Origin: Panorpa germanica
Lineage: Eukaryota > Arthropoda > Insecta > Mecoptera > Panorpidae
Length of the DNA: 64,000 nucleotides
Assembly (NCBI GenBank): GCA_963678705.1
Contig: CAVMBN010000126.1
Coordinates: forward strand, 62,001-126,000
Direction: 5' to 3'
Below the pieces are notes generated by a model. It ran no database searches, was not told the origin of the DNA, and was given only the letters and a program-made list of their open reading frames with translations. Positions 22,291-33,893 of the stretch are shown piece after piece. Made by a program: the position numbers and the translations under genes. The stretch's first letter is position 1; the number at the start of each line of letters is the position of its first letter.

Positions 22291-23012
22291 TTTCCATATT
22301 TAATTTAAATTCTATTAAATAATTCGTAATTTCATTTCAAATTTTCGTTCCATTTTTAAATTGAAATATCAAACTTGTTCTATATAAATTTTACTCACTA
22401 AAAAATATATTTTTTTCAACAAAATAAAAAATATTTTCAATTTATTCGTTATTTGACCAACTTTTTTTCAAAATTTGGGATTTTTTTTTTCGATTCGTAA
22501 ATAAGTTACCAAGGTTACCCTATATACAAAATTTCAACTTTCTAGCACAATTTTTACTCTCGGCAAATACTGCCCCCGTGCCCCCCAATAAAATTTTGAA
22601 ATTTTTAATTTTTTTTTATTAATAATATACTTAATTATTCTAGAATTCAGAATATTAACTTTTTCCAAAGTTCCCTACCGGGCCCCGAATTTCTTCAACC
22701 CCCCCTTTTTCAATTTTTGAATTTCTAATTTTTGAGAAATGTCAGCATTAAATAGCTTAATACACATGCAAAATTTCAACTTTCTATCTTTTACGACTTA
22801 AAAGTAATACAGCAAAAAAGGGCTCACTTTTTTTCCAGTTTTTCCAAAATAACGGGTTTCCAAGAAATTCAGGGAAAAATCCGGGGACGCCAAAAGTCTT
22901 AGAATTTTTTTCTCTACGAAATAGGCAATTTTCAAAAACTTCCCTGGAGCCGTTTTCGAGATGCCATACAAAATTCGAACCAAACATATAAACATAGAAA
23001 CATATAAACATA
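22291..23012 (-). mobile_element. Non-autonomous Helitron-like unit, partial
   Basis: Same family as the next four units: homopolymer-rich body with blocks GTTACCAAGGTTA, AATTTCAACTTTCTAGCACA, a C-rich segment near 22570, and ATGCCATACAAAATTCGAAC near its right end. The 3' hairpin end expected on the left is not recognisable, so the unit is left-truncated or diverged. Its right side abuts the CTAG of the next unit. Confidence 0.6.
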
Positions 23013-23810
23013 CTAGCTTTTACCCCCGTCGCAAGCGACGTTTGTTTTTTATGAGTGGCTTGAATTTCATGTCAAAATTTAATTCCATTTTTAAATTGAA
23101 ATAATAAATGAACTCGTCCTATATTGATTTTACATTTAATAACAATTAATTTTTCATACAAACTGACTAAGAAAATACATTTTTTATATCAAAATAAAAA
23201 ATATTTTGAATTTATGCGATATTTGAACAACTTTTTTTCAAAATTTGTGATTTTTTTTTTGATTCGTAAATAAGTTACCAAGGTTAGCCTATATAAAAAA
23301 TTTCAACTTTCTAGCACAATTTTTACTCTCGGCAAATACTGCCCCTGTGCCCCCCAATAAAATTTTAAAATTTTAATTTTTTTTTTTATTATTAATATAC
23401 TTAATTATTCTAGAATCCAGAAAATGAATTTTCTCCAAAGTTCCTTGCCGGGCCCCCGAATTTCTTTAACCCGCCCTTTTTCAATTTTTGAATTTCTAAT
23501 TTTTGAGAAATGTCAGCATTGAATACCTTAATACACATGCAAAATTTCAACTTTCTATCTTATACGAATTAAAAGTAATACAGCAAAAAAGGATCACTTT
23601 TTTTCCAGTTTTTCCAAAATTACGGGTTTCCAGGAAATTCAGGGAAAAATCCGGGGACGCCAAAAGTCTTAGAATATTTTTCTCTACGAAATAGGAAATT
23701 TTTAAAAACTTCCCTGGAGCCGTTTTCGAGATGCCATACAAAATTCGAACCAAACATATAAACACATAAACATATAAGAATATAATATACACTTGGGACA
23801 TTATAATATA
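23013..23810 (-). mobile_element. Non-autonomous Helitron, array unit 2
   Basis: The 3' end on the minus strand reads hairpin CGTCGCTTGCGACG, then GGGGGTAAAAG, then CTAG followed by T. This is the hairpin plus CTRR arrangement of Helitron ends. The right (5') side ends in TATTATAATGTCCCA-like sequence (minus). There is no coding capacity. It lies head-to-tail with its neighbours. Confidence 0.72.
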
Positions 23811-24644
23811 CTTGAGTTTACCCCCGTCGCAATGCGACGTCTTTTTGGCGTGTATCATTTGAATCCAATAAAATAATTCGTAATTAAATTTCATATTTAA
23901 CTGGTCTATTTTTAAATTGAAATAATAAATAAACTCGCGCACATATACACACATATAAATTGACTAAAAAAATATTATTTTTTTATCAAAATAAAAAATA
24001 TTTTCAATTTATGCGTTATTTGACCAACTTTTTTTCAAAATTTGGGATTTTTTTTTTCGATTCGTAAATACGTTACCAAGGTTAGCCTATATACAAAATT
24101 TCAACTTTCTAGCACAATTTTTACTCTCGGAAAATACTGCCCCCAAATAAAATTTTGAAATTTTGAATTTTTTTTTATTAATAATATACTTAATTATTCT
24201 ACAATCCAGAATATGAACTTTCTCCAAAGTTCCCTACCGGGCCCCCGAATTTCTTCAACCCCCCCTTTTTCTATTTTTGAAATTCTAATTTTTGAGAAAT
24301 GTCAGCATTAATTAGCTTAATACACATGCAAAATTTCAACTTTCTATCTTTTACGACTTGAAAGTAATACAGCAAAAAAGGGATCACTTTTTTTCCAGTT
24401 TTTCCAAAATTACGGGTTTCCAGGAAATTCAGGGAAAAATCCGGGGACGCCAAAGGTCTTAGAATTTTTTTCTCTACGAAATAGGCAATTTTCAAAAACT
24501 TCCCTGAAGCCGTTTTCGAGATGCCATACAAAATTTGAACCAAACATATAAACATATAAGAAAATAAGAATATAAATATACACCTGGGACATTATAATAT
24601 ATGATAAGAATATAAATAAACACTTGGAACATTATAATATAGGA
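23811..24644 (-). mobile_element. Non-autonomous Helitron, array unit 3
   Basis: The 3' end is CGTCGCATTGCGACG, GGGGGTAAAC, CTCAAG, a variant terminus. The 5' side shows a doubled terminus: TCATATATTATAATGTCCC preceded by A (near 24604), and then TCCTATATTATAATGTTCC directly abutting the CTAG of the next unit. One Helitron therefore seems to have inserted at the A^T beside the 5' end of another. Confidence 0.7.
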
Positions 24645-25407
24645 CTAGCTTTTACCCCCGTCGCAAGCGACGTCTGTTTTTTGTGTGTGGCTTGAATTTC
24701 ATGTCAAAATTTAATTCCATTTTTAAACTGAAATAATAAATAAATTCGTCCTATATTAATTTTACATATTATAACAATTAATTTTTCATTCAAACTGACT
24801 AAGGAAATATATTTTTTATATCAAAATAAAAAATATTTTCAATTCATGCGTTATTTGACTAACTTTTTTTCAAAATTTGGGATTTTTTTTCGATTAGTAA
24901 ATAAGTTACCACGGTTAGCCTATATACAAAATTTCAACTTTCTAGCACAATTTTTACACTCGGAAATTACTGCCCCCCGTGCCCCTAAATAAAATTTTGA
25001 AATTTTGAATTTTTCTTTTATTAATAATACACTTAATTATTCTAGAATCTAGAATATGAACTTTCTCCAAAGTTTTCTACCAGGCCCCCGAATTTCTTCA
25101 ACCCCTCCTTTTTTAATTTTTGAATTTCTAATTTTTGAGAAATGTCAGCATAAAATACCCTAATACACATGCGAAATTTCAACTTTCTATCTTTTACGAA
25201 TTAAAAGTAATACAGCAAAAAAGGCACACTTTTTTTCCAGTTTTTCCAAAATTACGGGTTTCTAGGAAATTGAGGGAAAAATCCGGAGACGCCAAAAGTC
25301 TTAAAAAAATTTTCTCTACAAAACAGGCAATTTTCAAAAACATTGACGAAGCCGTTTTCGCGCTGCCATACAAAATTTGCTACCAAACATATAAGAATAT
25401 AAGATCT
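24645..25407 (-). mobile_element. Non-autonomous Helitron, array unit 4
   Basis: The left boundary CTAG is at 24645-24648 with hairpin CGTCGCAAGCGACG (plus strand). The right end lacks the full TATTATAATG terminus and stops at ATATAAGAT next to CTCTAG. It is otherwise collinear with units 2 and 3. Confidence 0.7.
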
Positions 25408-26405
25408 CTAGAGTTTACCCCCGTCGCAATGCGACGTCCTTTTGTCGTGTATGATTTGAATCCAATAAAATAATTCGTAATTACATTTCATATTTAATTC
25501 TATTTTTAAATTGAAATAATAAATAAACTCGCCACACATATAAACTGACTAAAAAAAATTTTTTTTTTTTACAAAAAAAAAAATATTTTAAATTTGTTCG
25601 TTATTTGACCAACTTTTTTTCAAAATTTCTAACTTTCTAGCACAATTTTTACACTCGGAAATTACTGCCCCCCGTGCCCCCAAATAAAATTTTGAAATTT
25701 TGAATTTTTTTTTATTAATAATATACTTAATTATTCTAGAATCCTGAATATGAACTTTCTACAAAGTTTCCTAACGGGCCCCCGAATTTCATCAGCCCCC
25801 TCTTTTTCAATTTTTGAATTTCTAATTTTTGAGAAATGTCAGCATTGAATACCTTAATACACATGCAAAATTTCAACTTTCTATCTTTTACGAATTAAAA
25901 GTAATACAGCAAAAAAGGAATCACTTTTTTCCAGATTTTCCAAAATTACGGGTTTCCAGGAAATTCAGGGAAAAATCCGGGGACGCCAAAAGTCTTAGAA
26001 TTTTTTTCTCTACGAAATAGGAAATTTACAAAAAGATCGTGGGAGCCGTTTTCGCGCTGCCATACAAAATTCAGTACCAAACATATAAACATATAAGAAT
26101 ATAAGAATATAAGAATATAAGAATATAAGAATATAAGAATATAAGAATATAAGAATATAAGAATATAAGAATATAAGAATATAAGAATATAAGAATATAA
26201 GAATATAAGAATATAAGAATATAAGAATATAAGAATATAAGAATATAAGAATATAAGAATATAAGAATATAAGAATATAAGAATATAAGAATATAAGAAT
26301 ATAAGAATATAAGAATATAAACATATAAGAATAGATTCAAACACCTGGGACATTATAATATATGATAAGAATATAAATAAACACTTGGAACATTATAATA
26401 TAGGA
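25408..26405 (-). mobile_element. Non-autonomous Helitron, array unit 5, with expanded microsatellite
   Basis: Left boundary CTAG at 25408, hairpin CGTCGCAATGCGACG. It lacks the block around GTTACCAAGGTTA seen in other units, which accounts for a shorter body. About 240 bp of an 8-bp microsatellite (26088-26322) is added in the 5' terminal region. The 5' end TCCTATATTATAATG is preceded by A at 26406, as expected for Helitron insertion. Confidence 0.72.
26088..26322. repeat. (ATAAGAAT)n microsatellite, about 29 copies
   Basis: Perfect 8-bp period. The seed ACATATAAGAATATA is present once or twice at the same position in the other Helitron units, so the expansion arose inside the element. Long translations across it are low-complexity artefacts. 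Confidence 0.95.
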
Positions 26406-26673
26406 TAATATACATATTTATACTTAAGCTACGGTTGTCTATCCGCCTTTATATAATTTAAAACATCGTTAATGTATAATTTCAACGAGCTTCGGACTTC
26501 TTTGTGAGGCTGAGGTCCAAATCATCAGGTGCGGAGATGTACCGTATATTGCATCTAAACAATCGTTAAGGCCTAGTTCTGGTCTCAACCTGTTTAAAGC
26601 AAAATACTGGCAAAAATGTATATTATTAAAAACAAAACTAGACTTACAAAACGAAGCAGCAATATAAATAAAA

Positions 26674-27805
26674 ATGAAAATGAAACAACAAAACAATGCA
26701 CCAAAAGCGAATTGTAATCAAATTCAATCTATTGAACAACTCGTCGAATCATTTAAGGGGGGAGCCTACTTAAGAAGCTTCAAAAAATCGATTTTTTTTT
26801 TGCATAAATGTATCAAATGTACCAAACTATCCAAGAATGTGTCCCTAAAATTTTAAAAGCACATTTAAATTATTTTTGGAGTTACAGAAGAAATAGTGAG
26901 CAAGCGTCGAGCAGGTATACGATCAAATCGGTATACGATTTTTTATATACGAAAACTTTGACGCGCGATTTCTCGTTTTTTCATTTTTACGATTTTTCCT
27001 AATTGGCGGGAAAGATAGGAAAAAAACGAAACGTCCTATCCAAACGAGACAAAATTGATTGTAATCGGGATTAAATTCTCTTCTAGTTGAACCTAAAAAA
27101 CCTTAAAAAAGTTATGATTGACCCACTTTTTAAACACTCTAAAGTAAATTCTTTTTTCCAAAAAATTTAATTTTTTTTTTAATTTGCGAAAAATTGTTGA
27201 ATTTCTTACTCTTTGTAAAAAATTTCTTGGTTTAACTAGAAGCTATACTATTGAAAATGAAAAATTTTTTGGGTTTTTTTGTTTCAAATGAAAATTGCGA
27301 CCTGCATCTTTCCCGCCGCACGACACATGCACACTTAAGGCGCCCCGGCGAAATGCTTGTACCAGGCATAATGTGACATGTATTTTAATGAAAAAATTTG
27401 AGAAGACTGTTGAAATACATAACAATAAAACCTGAAAGTTTCGTTTCAATCGATTATTTTTTTCCTTCCCAAAAAAATCCTCGAAAAAATCGATTTTTTG
27501 AAGCCTCTAAAGCAGGCTCCCCCCTTAATGAGGATCAATTAATGGAGCCATATTCACTGATCCAGAAATATGGATACAAAATTATGGATATATCTGTAGG
27601 GTATTTATCTTGTAGGGCCAGTTGTCGAGGCACATCTGAAAGGTAAGTATGTTAAATAATACAAAGCAATGCTGGATTTGGAAGAGCGTTTTTGTACTAT
27701 TATTTGGAGCTGGATTTTAAGAAGAGAATCCTAAATTTTATTTGCAGATATTCCTCTATACAATTAAAGAAATATATTTCAACATTTCATAAAATTATGA
27801 GTTAA
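26674..27805 (+). pseudogene. Exon-like coding remnant of unknown gene, copy A
   Basis: With the TTAA-flanked MITE removed, an open frame runs from ATG 26674 (MKQQNNAPKANCNQIQS) through GAATCATTTAATGAGG into PYSLIQKYGYKIMDISVGY, and ends at a donor-like AG^GTAAGT (exon end 27642). An acceptor TTTATTTGCAG at 27747 continues the same phase for 19 codons to TAA at 27803-27805. The upstream frame is blocked by a TAA just before the ATG. I do not recognise the protein. Alternatives are chance openness or a captured exon. Confidence 0.35.
26757..27524. mobile_element. 768-bp MITE with TTAA target duplication, copy A
   Basis: GGGGGGAGCCT.CTT.AGA.GCTTC at the left and its complement at the right form inverted ends of about 40 bp that include CAAAAAATCGATTTTTT. 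TTAA flanks both sides (26753-26756 and 27525-27528), the duplication made by piggyBac-type transposases. A second internal pair, GGCGGGAAAGAT and ATCTTTCCCGCC, extends the foldback. It has no coding region. Confidence 0.8.
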
Positions 27806-28131
27806 TGTTTTTGTACACAAATTGCCTAAAATAAAGATCTAAAAACCATGCACAGTGAAAGACAGTGGCTGTCATTTCAACAATTCGGTACAATGCATGT
27901 ACATGTACATTTTAACATCAGAATATTTGTGTATTTTAAAAACACATGCACTTGTTAAACATAACTTGGGTTGCGAACTCATTTGTTAGGGGTAGGTATT
28001 CTAATACTATATTGAAATATTGGTTAATTAACATATATTGACGTTTTTATTTTATTAAATATCCAAATATTGACGAAGTTATATCTTATATTATATATTA
28101 TATATCTTGATTTATAAATTACTAGAGTTTA

Positions 28132-28901
28132 TGCCTGTCGCAAGCGACGACTGTCTTTTGTGTGTGAATTGAATTTTATTTTAAATTTCTTTTTCCATTT
28201 TTAAATTGAAATATTTAACTCGTTCTATATTAATTTTACATATAACAACAAATAATATTTTTTATATAAGCTGACTAACAAATATATTTTTTTCAACAAA
28301 ATATAAATTTCAATTTATTTAGAATTTGGCCAACTTTTTTTCAAAATTAGGGATTTTTTTTTTGATTCCTAATTTATATATAAAAGTAGCCTATATAAAA
28401 AATTTCAACTTTCCAGAACAATTTTTACCCTCGGCAAAAACCGCCCCCGTGCCACCAAATATATTATTGAAATATTTAATTTTTTTCTAACATAATATTA
28501 CATTATTACAAAATCCAAATTTTGAGCTTTCTCAAAAGTTTTCTACCGGGCCACATAATTATTTCAGGGCCCCTTTTATAAAATATTGCATTTCTAATTT
28601 TTGAAATGTGTATATATTTAAGAGCGTAATACAAATGCTAAATTTCAACTTTCTATCTTTTACGAATAAAAAGTTATATTGTAAAAAGTGCCCATTTTTT
28701 TCAGTTTTTCCTAAAAACGGGTTTCCAGGAAATTTAGTGGGAAATCCGGGTACGCCAAAAGTCTTAGAATTTTTTTCTCTACTAAATAGAAAATTTTAAA
28801 GAACTTCCCTTAAGCCGTTTTCGAGCTACCATACAAAATTCGAATCAAACATATAAACATATAAGAATATAGATATACACCTGGAACATTATAATATAGG
28901 A
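28132..28901 (-). mobile_element. Non-autonomous Helitron unit (diverged subfamily)
   Basis: Left end CTAGAG, then a diverged CGTCGC hairpin at 28134-28150. Right end (minus) is TCCTATATTATAATGTTCC abutting the next element. The body is about 80 percent like the 23-26 kb units by eye, with block CACCAAATATATTATTG. Same subfamily as 56836-57826. Confidence 0.68.
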
Positions 28902-29867
28902 CTATATAATATAGCGCTTCGCCCCGTCGCAAAGCGACGTGTATATAACATTTGTGGATAAATAAAAGTTATTTGCTAAATTGAAAATAATGCAAAATAT
29001 TATTTTTAAGTAATTTTCGGTTAAATATATCCTTTTTTAAATTTGTTTCCTTATTTTGTTATAATTCTTTCATTTACAGTAATAAAGCACTGTAGTGACT
29101 AGTCTCCAGTGCCCCCGCTTATAAGCCCCAATCATGACCTTTAGGCTCCATGTTATCTTACGTTTCCGAACTTTTAATTTGATTCTAAACTTCTGCCATG
29201 GAGCGCCTTCTTCCTTCAGCACTCTGTATCGCTTGTTTCCTAAGCATCGTCGGTCCTTACAGTACTTTCAGAGCGCCCCCGCTTTGGCACTATAACTAAA
29301 TAATCCTTCGTTTCCTCCTCTCTGTGTAAAATTATTATTTACCCTAATGAAGCACAGTATTGAACAATGTCCACGGCCCCGCCTCTAAATACCAATCATC
29401 ACCTCTTGGCTCCATGCTCTGTATCGTTTTCGCACTTTCAATTGTATTCCTCTGCACCTCTGCCACAATGCGCCCACTTGCAACACCACAGCCCACCTGA
29501 GCATCATCGCTCATTACAGCACTTTCTTATCGCCCTTGTTTTACCGCAATCATTAAATAATCTTGCGCTTTTACCCCCTGCGTACTAATCTCATAACAAT
29601 TAGTTTACAAAATTAATACTTTACTCTTAACCTAAATACTAAATTTCATCCTTAGAAGTACATTTATTTATTTATATATTAATTGTGTATGCCTTTTGGC
29701 TTTACAATCTACAGTATTATATTTCTAATACATTTCATTCCTATATACATTCCAAACTTAAAACTAAACTTAAAATAAACTTAAAATCTTCTCGACTTTT
29801 ACTACTTCCAAAAGTGCTTTCTGCTTCTTCTTCTTTTGACCCTCTCTATTATTCTCCACCAGCTTAT

Positions 29868-30668
29868 TTATTCTCCTGTTTTTCCTTTCCTTCTTACTAT
29901 TTCCGCCATCCACCTCTTTCCTTCACTGCCTCCCTTTAATAGCTGGCCAATATTCCTTTCGCTTGCTACTTTTTCCTTACACTCAAACTTAATGTGCTCC
30001 AGTGTTTCGTCCTTCGCTCCACACATTCTACACTTTCTTTCCTCACTCTTTTCCCAGTATCTGTTTCCTTTTTCCTCATTTCCCAATCTAAACCTTGCTG
30101 TTCTTCTTATGTGTTTTATGTCTTTTTCTATAAGGTACTGAGGCACATTATTTTCCCATAACCTCTTATATCTTTTATTGTAGTTACTTTTTTCTATTTT
30201 TCCCATTCTCTCCTGCTGTTGTGTCTCCTTATCCCTTCTCCTTAGCTCCTCTGCCACACTTGCGCCACCTTCTCTTCTCCTCTCTGCCTCCTCGATCGCC
30301 ATTCCATTCCTTTCAAAGTATTCTTTTCTCTTTTTTGGACTTCCTCCCTTCCCATTCTTTATGTAATCCTCTCTTATTTTCTTTAAGATTTTGCTTTCCG
30401 CTCTGTTCAATTTCTCCTCGTATTTTACCGCTCTTTCCCCTGTTTTAATTCGTATCTTATCCCTCTTTAGCTCCTCCATCACAATGTATCCTGGCGTGCA
30501 CCTGTCCAGCCCTAGTACCCATTTCATATATCTCACCTGTATTCTTTCCAACTTTTCTTGTTCCTTCCACCCCCAAACCTCTGCTCCATACGACATCATA
30601 CTGGCTATCAGTCTCTCATATATCCATATTCTCTTTTGTATGTCCCCCCCAAATACCTTTTCCCCTAG
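29868..30668 (-). pseudogene. LINE ORF2, C-terminal part with zinc knuckle
   Basis: Continues the RT frame after the in-frame TGA at 30669-30671; the first Met is at 30599. It is basic and Glu-rich, ending with CRMCGAKDETLEHIKFEC, a zinc knuckle common at the end of APE-type LINE ORF2 proteins. The fragments at 3327-4292 and 3-620 align to it and have GGA at the stop position. Confidence 0.88.
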
Positions 30669-31690
30669 TCACCATACCCGTCGCATTGCTTGCTCTGCCT
30701 TCTTTGCCACCTCCCTTATATGCGCCTCTTCTCCATTATTCTTTTTAAAAGTGTAGCCCAGATATTTAAATTCTTCAACTTCCTCAATGTCCTCTGTCTT
30801 GTATTTCCACCTTTTATGTCTCCTTTTTCCACCCCCTTTTTTAAATACCATATTTTTTGTCTTTTCCACGTTTAACTCTAGTCCTTTCCTGTCTATATAC
30901 CTCCCTAGCCGGTGTGCCATCTCCTGCAGCTCTCCTTCCCTTTTTGCCAACAGGACTATATCGTCAGCGTATGCTAAAGTCCATATCTTGTAGTGCCTTC
31001 CTATTAGCACCCCCCCATCTTGTCCTCTTTCCATTACCCCCTCCAAGTCTGCTGTATATATCGCAAATAAAATGGGGCTCAGAGGACAACCTTGCCTCAA
31101 CCCCTTGTCTGTCCAGAATTCTTCTGATTCTTCACCCCCAACTCTTATTCTCATTCTTGTTTCTTCGTAAATTTCTTCAATACATTCCATTATGTTCTCA
31201 TCTATTTTTTTCTTTCTCATGTACTTCCACAATTTCTGTCTGTCGACCATGTCAAACGCCGCTTTAAGGTCGATGAACATTGCATATATTTGTCCTCCTT
31301 TTTCACTTAGCTCTTTTTCAACTAAATGGTTCAGTGCGTATATATTGTCTAAAGTCCCTCGTCCCTTTCTAAAGCCTGCTTGTGTCTCGGGAAGTATTTC
31401 TTTTACTTTTACCTCTTCTTCCAGTCTTTCTCTCACAATCCCTGCATAAATCCTGTACCCTGTGTTCAGTAGTGTGATACTCCTGTAATTTTTGGCTTCA
31501 TGTCTATTTCCCTTTTTATATATCGGCGTTATTACCCCTTCTCTCCAGCTGTCTGGCAGGTTTCCTCCTTTCCATATCTTGTTCCTCGCTGTCAGTAATC
31601 CTTTCTCTATCCTTTCTTGCCCAGCTTTCCACGCCTCGTTCTTTAGTCCATCTCTACCTGGTGCTTTCTTTTCCTTGAGTTTTTAATCTG
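30669..31690 (-). pseudogene. LINE ORF2, reverse transcriptase part
   Basis: Open from a frameshift at about 31690 to TGA at 30669; the first Met is at 31436. RT blocks visible are APGRDGL, QAGFRKGRGTLDNIYAL, FIDLKAAFDMVDR, GLRQGCPLSPILFAIY and the catalytic YADDIVLLA. No RNase H domain follows. The upstream endonuclease frame and this frame would join by restoring one base. The stop and frameshift make this copy inactive. Confidence 0.92.
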
Positions 31691-33139
31691 TGTTTTTATT
31701 TCACCTAATTTTATATCGTTTACTTTCTCCTTCTCTTTTATCCCCTTCTTTGTTTTCTCGTTTCTTTTCTTTCCTCCTAGTACTCCCATAAAGTGTTTCG
31801 TCCACTCTTCCATTTTTATTTCCTTGCTTGGCTCTTTCCTTCGCTTTTTCTCCCTATTAATGTAATCATATGCCTGCCTCTCCGTTGTTATATCTCTAAT
31901 TTCTTTTTCTATTCCTATTTTGAACTTATTCTTTTTATCTTTTATCCTTTCGTTATACTCCCTTTGCTTTCTCTTGAAGTCTTCTTTACTTGATTCTCCT
32001 TTCTTCCATCTCTTTAGTTCCCTTTTTACCTCTTTTTTCCATTCTTTACATTCTTTATCCCACCATTTGTTTTCTCCCGTTCTATCAGATATTCTCCACC
32101 TTTTACTTTGGGTGGCTTCCTTCATCCTCTCTTCAATTTCCTCTATCTCCTCCGTTTCTCCTTCTTCCTCGTATCTCCGTTCCAATTCCTCCATAAACTT
32201 CTTCCTTCCTTCCTCCGTCCAATCGCTGCCCTCTTTCCATTCGTTTCCTTTTCTTTCACCTCTCCTCGCCTCCAACTCCACCACCAGCGGTAGGTGATCC
32301 GAGTCCACCCTCTCTTCCACTTTCATTCTTTCTACCTTCTGTCCTCCTCCCAGCGTTGTCACCACGTAGTCGATTACTGTATCCCCTCTGCTTCCCACAT
32401 AGGTATATTCTCCTTCTTCATCTCCTTCTTTGTTCCCATTTAGTACTATCCATCCTTGTTCTTCTAGCATTTCCATTAGTTCTTTTCCCTCGGCGTTTAT
32501 TGTTTTGTCTTTCGTTGTTCTTTTCTTTTTTCTATTCCCCCATATTTCGTCCACCTCTCCCAACTCCCCAATTCTCGCGTTGAAATCCCCTCCAATTAAT
32601 AGGTTTTCCTGTTTCTCATCCTTAATTATTTCTTTTATTTCTTTCATTGTTTCTTTTATATTACCTTTACTGTATATTGTTACAATTTCCCATGTCTCTT
32701 CTTCCAGTTTTATCGTCCTCCTTACTGCTGTTTCTCTTCTGTCTGGTACCTTTTCCTCTTTTAGCTCCCTACGTGCCCGTATTATAATTCCACCTTTTGC
32801 TCTCCCTTTCTTATGCTCCCTAACAGCACCTTGGCACACCCATCTGTAGTTTTTCGGTAGTTTGTCTTCCCATTCTTCCCATTCTTTGCTTTCCAGCCAT
32901 GTTTCCACCATCCCAATCACATCCCAACCTTTGATGTATCTCCAGAAATCCTTATCTTTTCTTTTTATACCCGCCACGTTCCAGAAACCTATCTTTATCC
33001 TCTTTTTTATTTCTCTTCTTTCCTCTCTCCCACTTTTACCCCTCTCTTTACTTTCCCCCAACTCCTTCACCATTTTTTCGAAATTCCCCCTTTTCCAGTT
33101 CTTTGTTTTTTTCATTCCATATATACTGCGTTCCTTCAC
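31643..33139 (-). pseudogene. LINE ORF2, apurinic endonuclease part
   Basis: The 498-codon frame has APE endonuclease motifs in order: FWNVAG at residues 52-57, VETW at 78-81 (Glu79), GGDFNARIG at 183-191, GDTVIDYVV at 252-260 and SDHLPLVVE at 280-288. This domain nicks the target DNA for target-primed reverse transcription. A long Lys/Glu-rich linker leads towards the RT, and the frame is lost at about 31690 by one missing base. Three Met codons (33139, 33115, 33073) all lie upstream of the ORF1 stop, so ORF2 overlaps ORF1 and may use re-initiation. Confidence 0.92.
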
Positions 33140-33893
33140 ACCATACTTTTTTGTACCCGACTTTCACATCCTTTTTCCCCTCCTCTCTTTTCTTTTTTGC
33201 CCATTGTCTCAATTGCCACTGCACCTCTCTCTCCTTGTACGTCAAGTCGTCCTCTATGTACACATCCGTGCCCCTCAGTGTACTTTTTTTTTCCATTATC
33301 TTTCTCTTCTTTTCTTCCCCCTCACATCTCGCTATCACTATTCCCTTTTCTTTTCCCACCGTGAACGCTTTTGTTATTCTTACTTCTTCCTTCAATTCTT
33401 TTTGTATCCACTCTTCCACTTCTTTCCTCAGTTCCGCGCCCATTTTGCTTGTTTTTACACCCCTTATAACTATGTTCTGCCTCTTCTCGCGCTTCCTGGC
33501 CATTTCCTGTTCTTTTTCCAGCTCCTCCACCTTTTCTCTAACTTCTTTCTCTGTTTCTTCCTTTTTCTTTTCTGCTTCTTTCTTTTCTTCTTTTTCCTCT
33601 TCCTTCTCTTTTTCCAACCTCCTCATAAGATCTTCCCTTTCCTTGCGCGATTCTTCGATGAATGTCTTGAATTCTTCTTCTATCTTTTTTAATCTTTCCC
33701 TCATTTCCTTCATTTCTTCTTGCATTTCTTTTTCTGTTTGAATCATCCTTTTAATTTTTTCCTCTGTTCCGTCCTCCTTCTTCTCATCCTGCTCCCTCCT
33801 CGTCTTCATTCCCCCAGTCATTTTTGTTATTTTATGTAAATAACTTCTTATTAAACTATTTCTTTTCACTAGAAATAACAAATTCCACAACAA
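33048..33893 (-). CDS. LINE ORF1 protein (coiled coil and RNA-binding domain)
   Basis: 281 codons from the first Met, or 257 if the Met at 33821 (MTGGMKTRREQ) is used; the second start looks more natural because the first 24 residues are hydrophobic and unlike the rest. Residues about 45-150 are an almost unbroken Glu/Lys/Arg helix, predicted to be a coiled coil for trimerisation. Residues about 155-240 (RQNIVIRGVKT...IYIEDDLT-type, here VYIEDDLTYKERE) resemble the RRM-like region of L1-type ORF1 proteins. It would coat LINE RNA. I see no lesion in it, unlike ORF2. Confidence 0.8.
   Translation of the reverse strand: MLWNLLFLVKRNSLIRSYLHKITKMTGGMKTRREQDEKKEDGTEEKIKRMIQTEKEMQEEMKEMRERLKKIEEEFKTFIEESRKEREDLMRRLEKEKEEEKEEKKEAEKKKEETEKEVREKVEELEKEQEMARKREKRQNIVIRGVKTSKMGAELRKEVEEWIQKELKEEVRITKAFTVGKEKGIVIARCEGEEKKRKIMEKKSTLRGTDVYIEDDLTYKEREVQWQLRQWAKKKREEGKKDVKVGYKKVWCEGTQYIWNEKNKELEKGEFRKNGEGVGGK

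Larger units (their letters stand above)
26405..28131 (+). repeat. Duplicated segment S, copy A (with MITE and exon-like sequence)
   Basis: Collinear with 55154-56835 from ATAATATACATATTTATACT to the CTAG of the following Helitron unit, including the same MITE at the same place. The copies differ by point changes and small indels, so the duplication is older than the tandem repeat at the window start. Confidence 0.88.

Noticed and set aside
22784-24592. Repeated 60-135 codon minus frames (FICLVRILYGISKT type) in Helitron units, also near 36600 and 37400
   Set aside because: Similar because the DNA repeats are similar; frames break in different places, with no conserved start or domain.
25946-26353. 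Three overlapping minus-strand frames of IFLYSYIL repeats
   Set aside because: Translation of the octamer microsatellite in all frames; low complexity, not protein.
29367-29588. ORF in Helitron X near the LINE (MSTAPPLNTNHHL)
   Set aside because: The equivalent region of Helitron Y (about 38020-38240) does not keep the frame.
33103-33741. Long plus-strand open frames rich in Phe and Ser across 29700-33700
   Set aside because: They are antisense shadows of the Lys/Glu-rich LINE ORFs; purine-rich coding gives open complementary frames.
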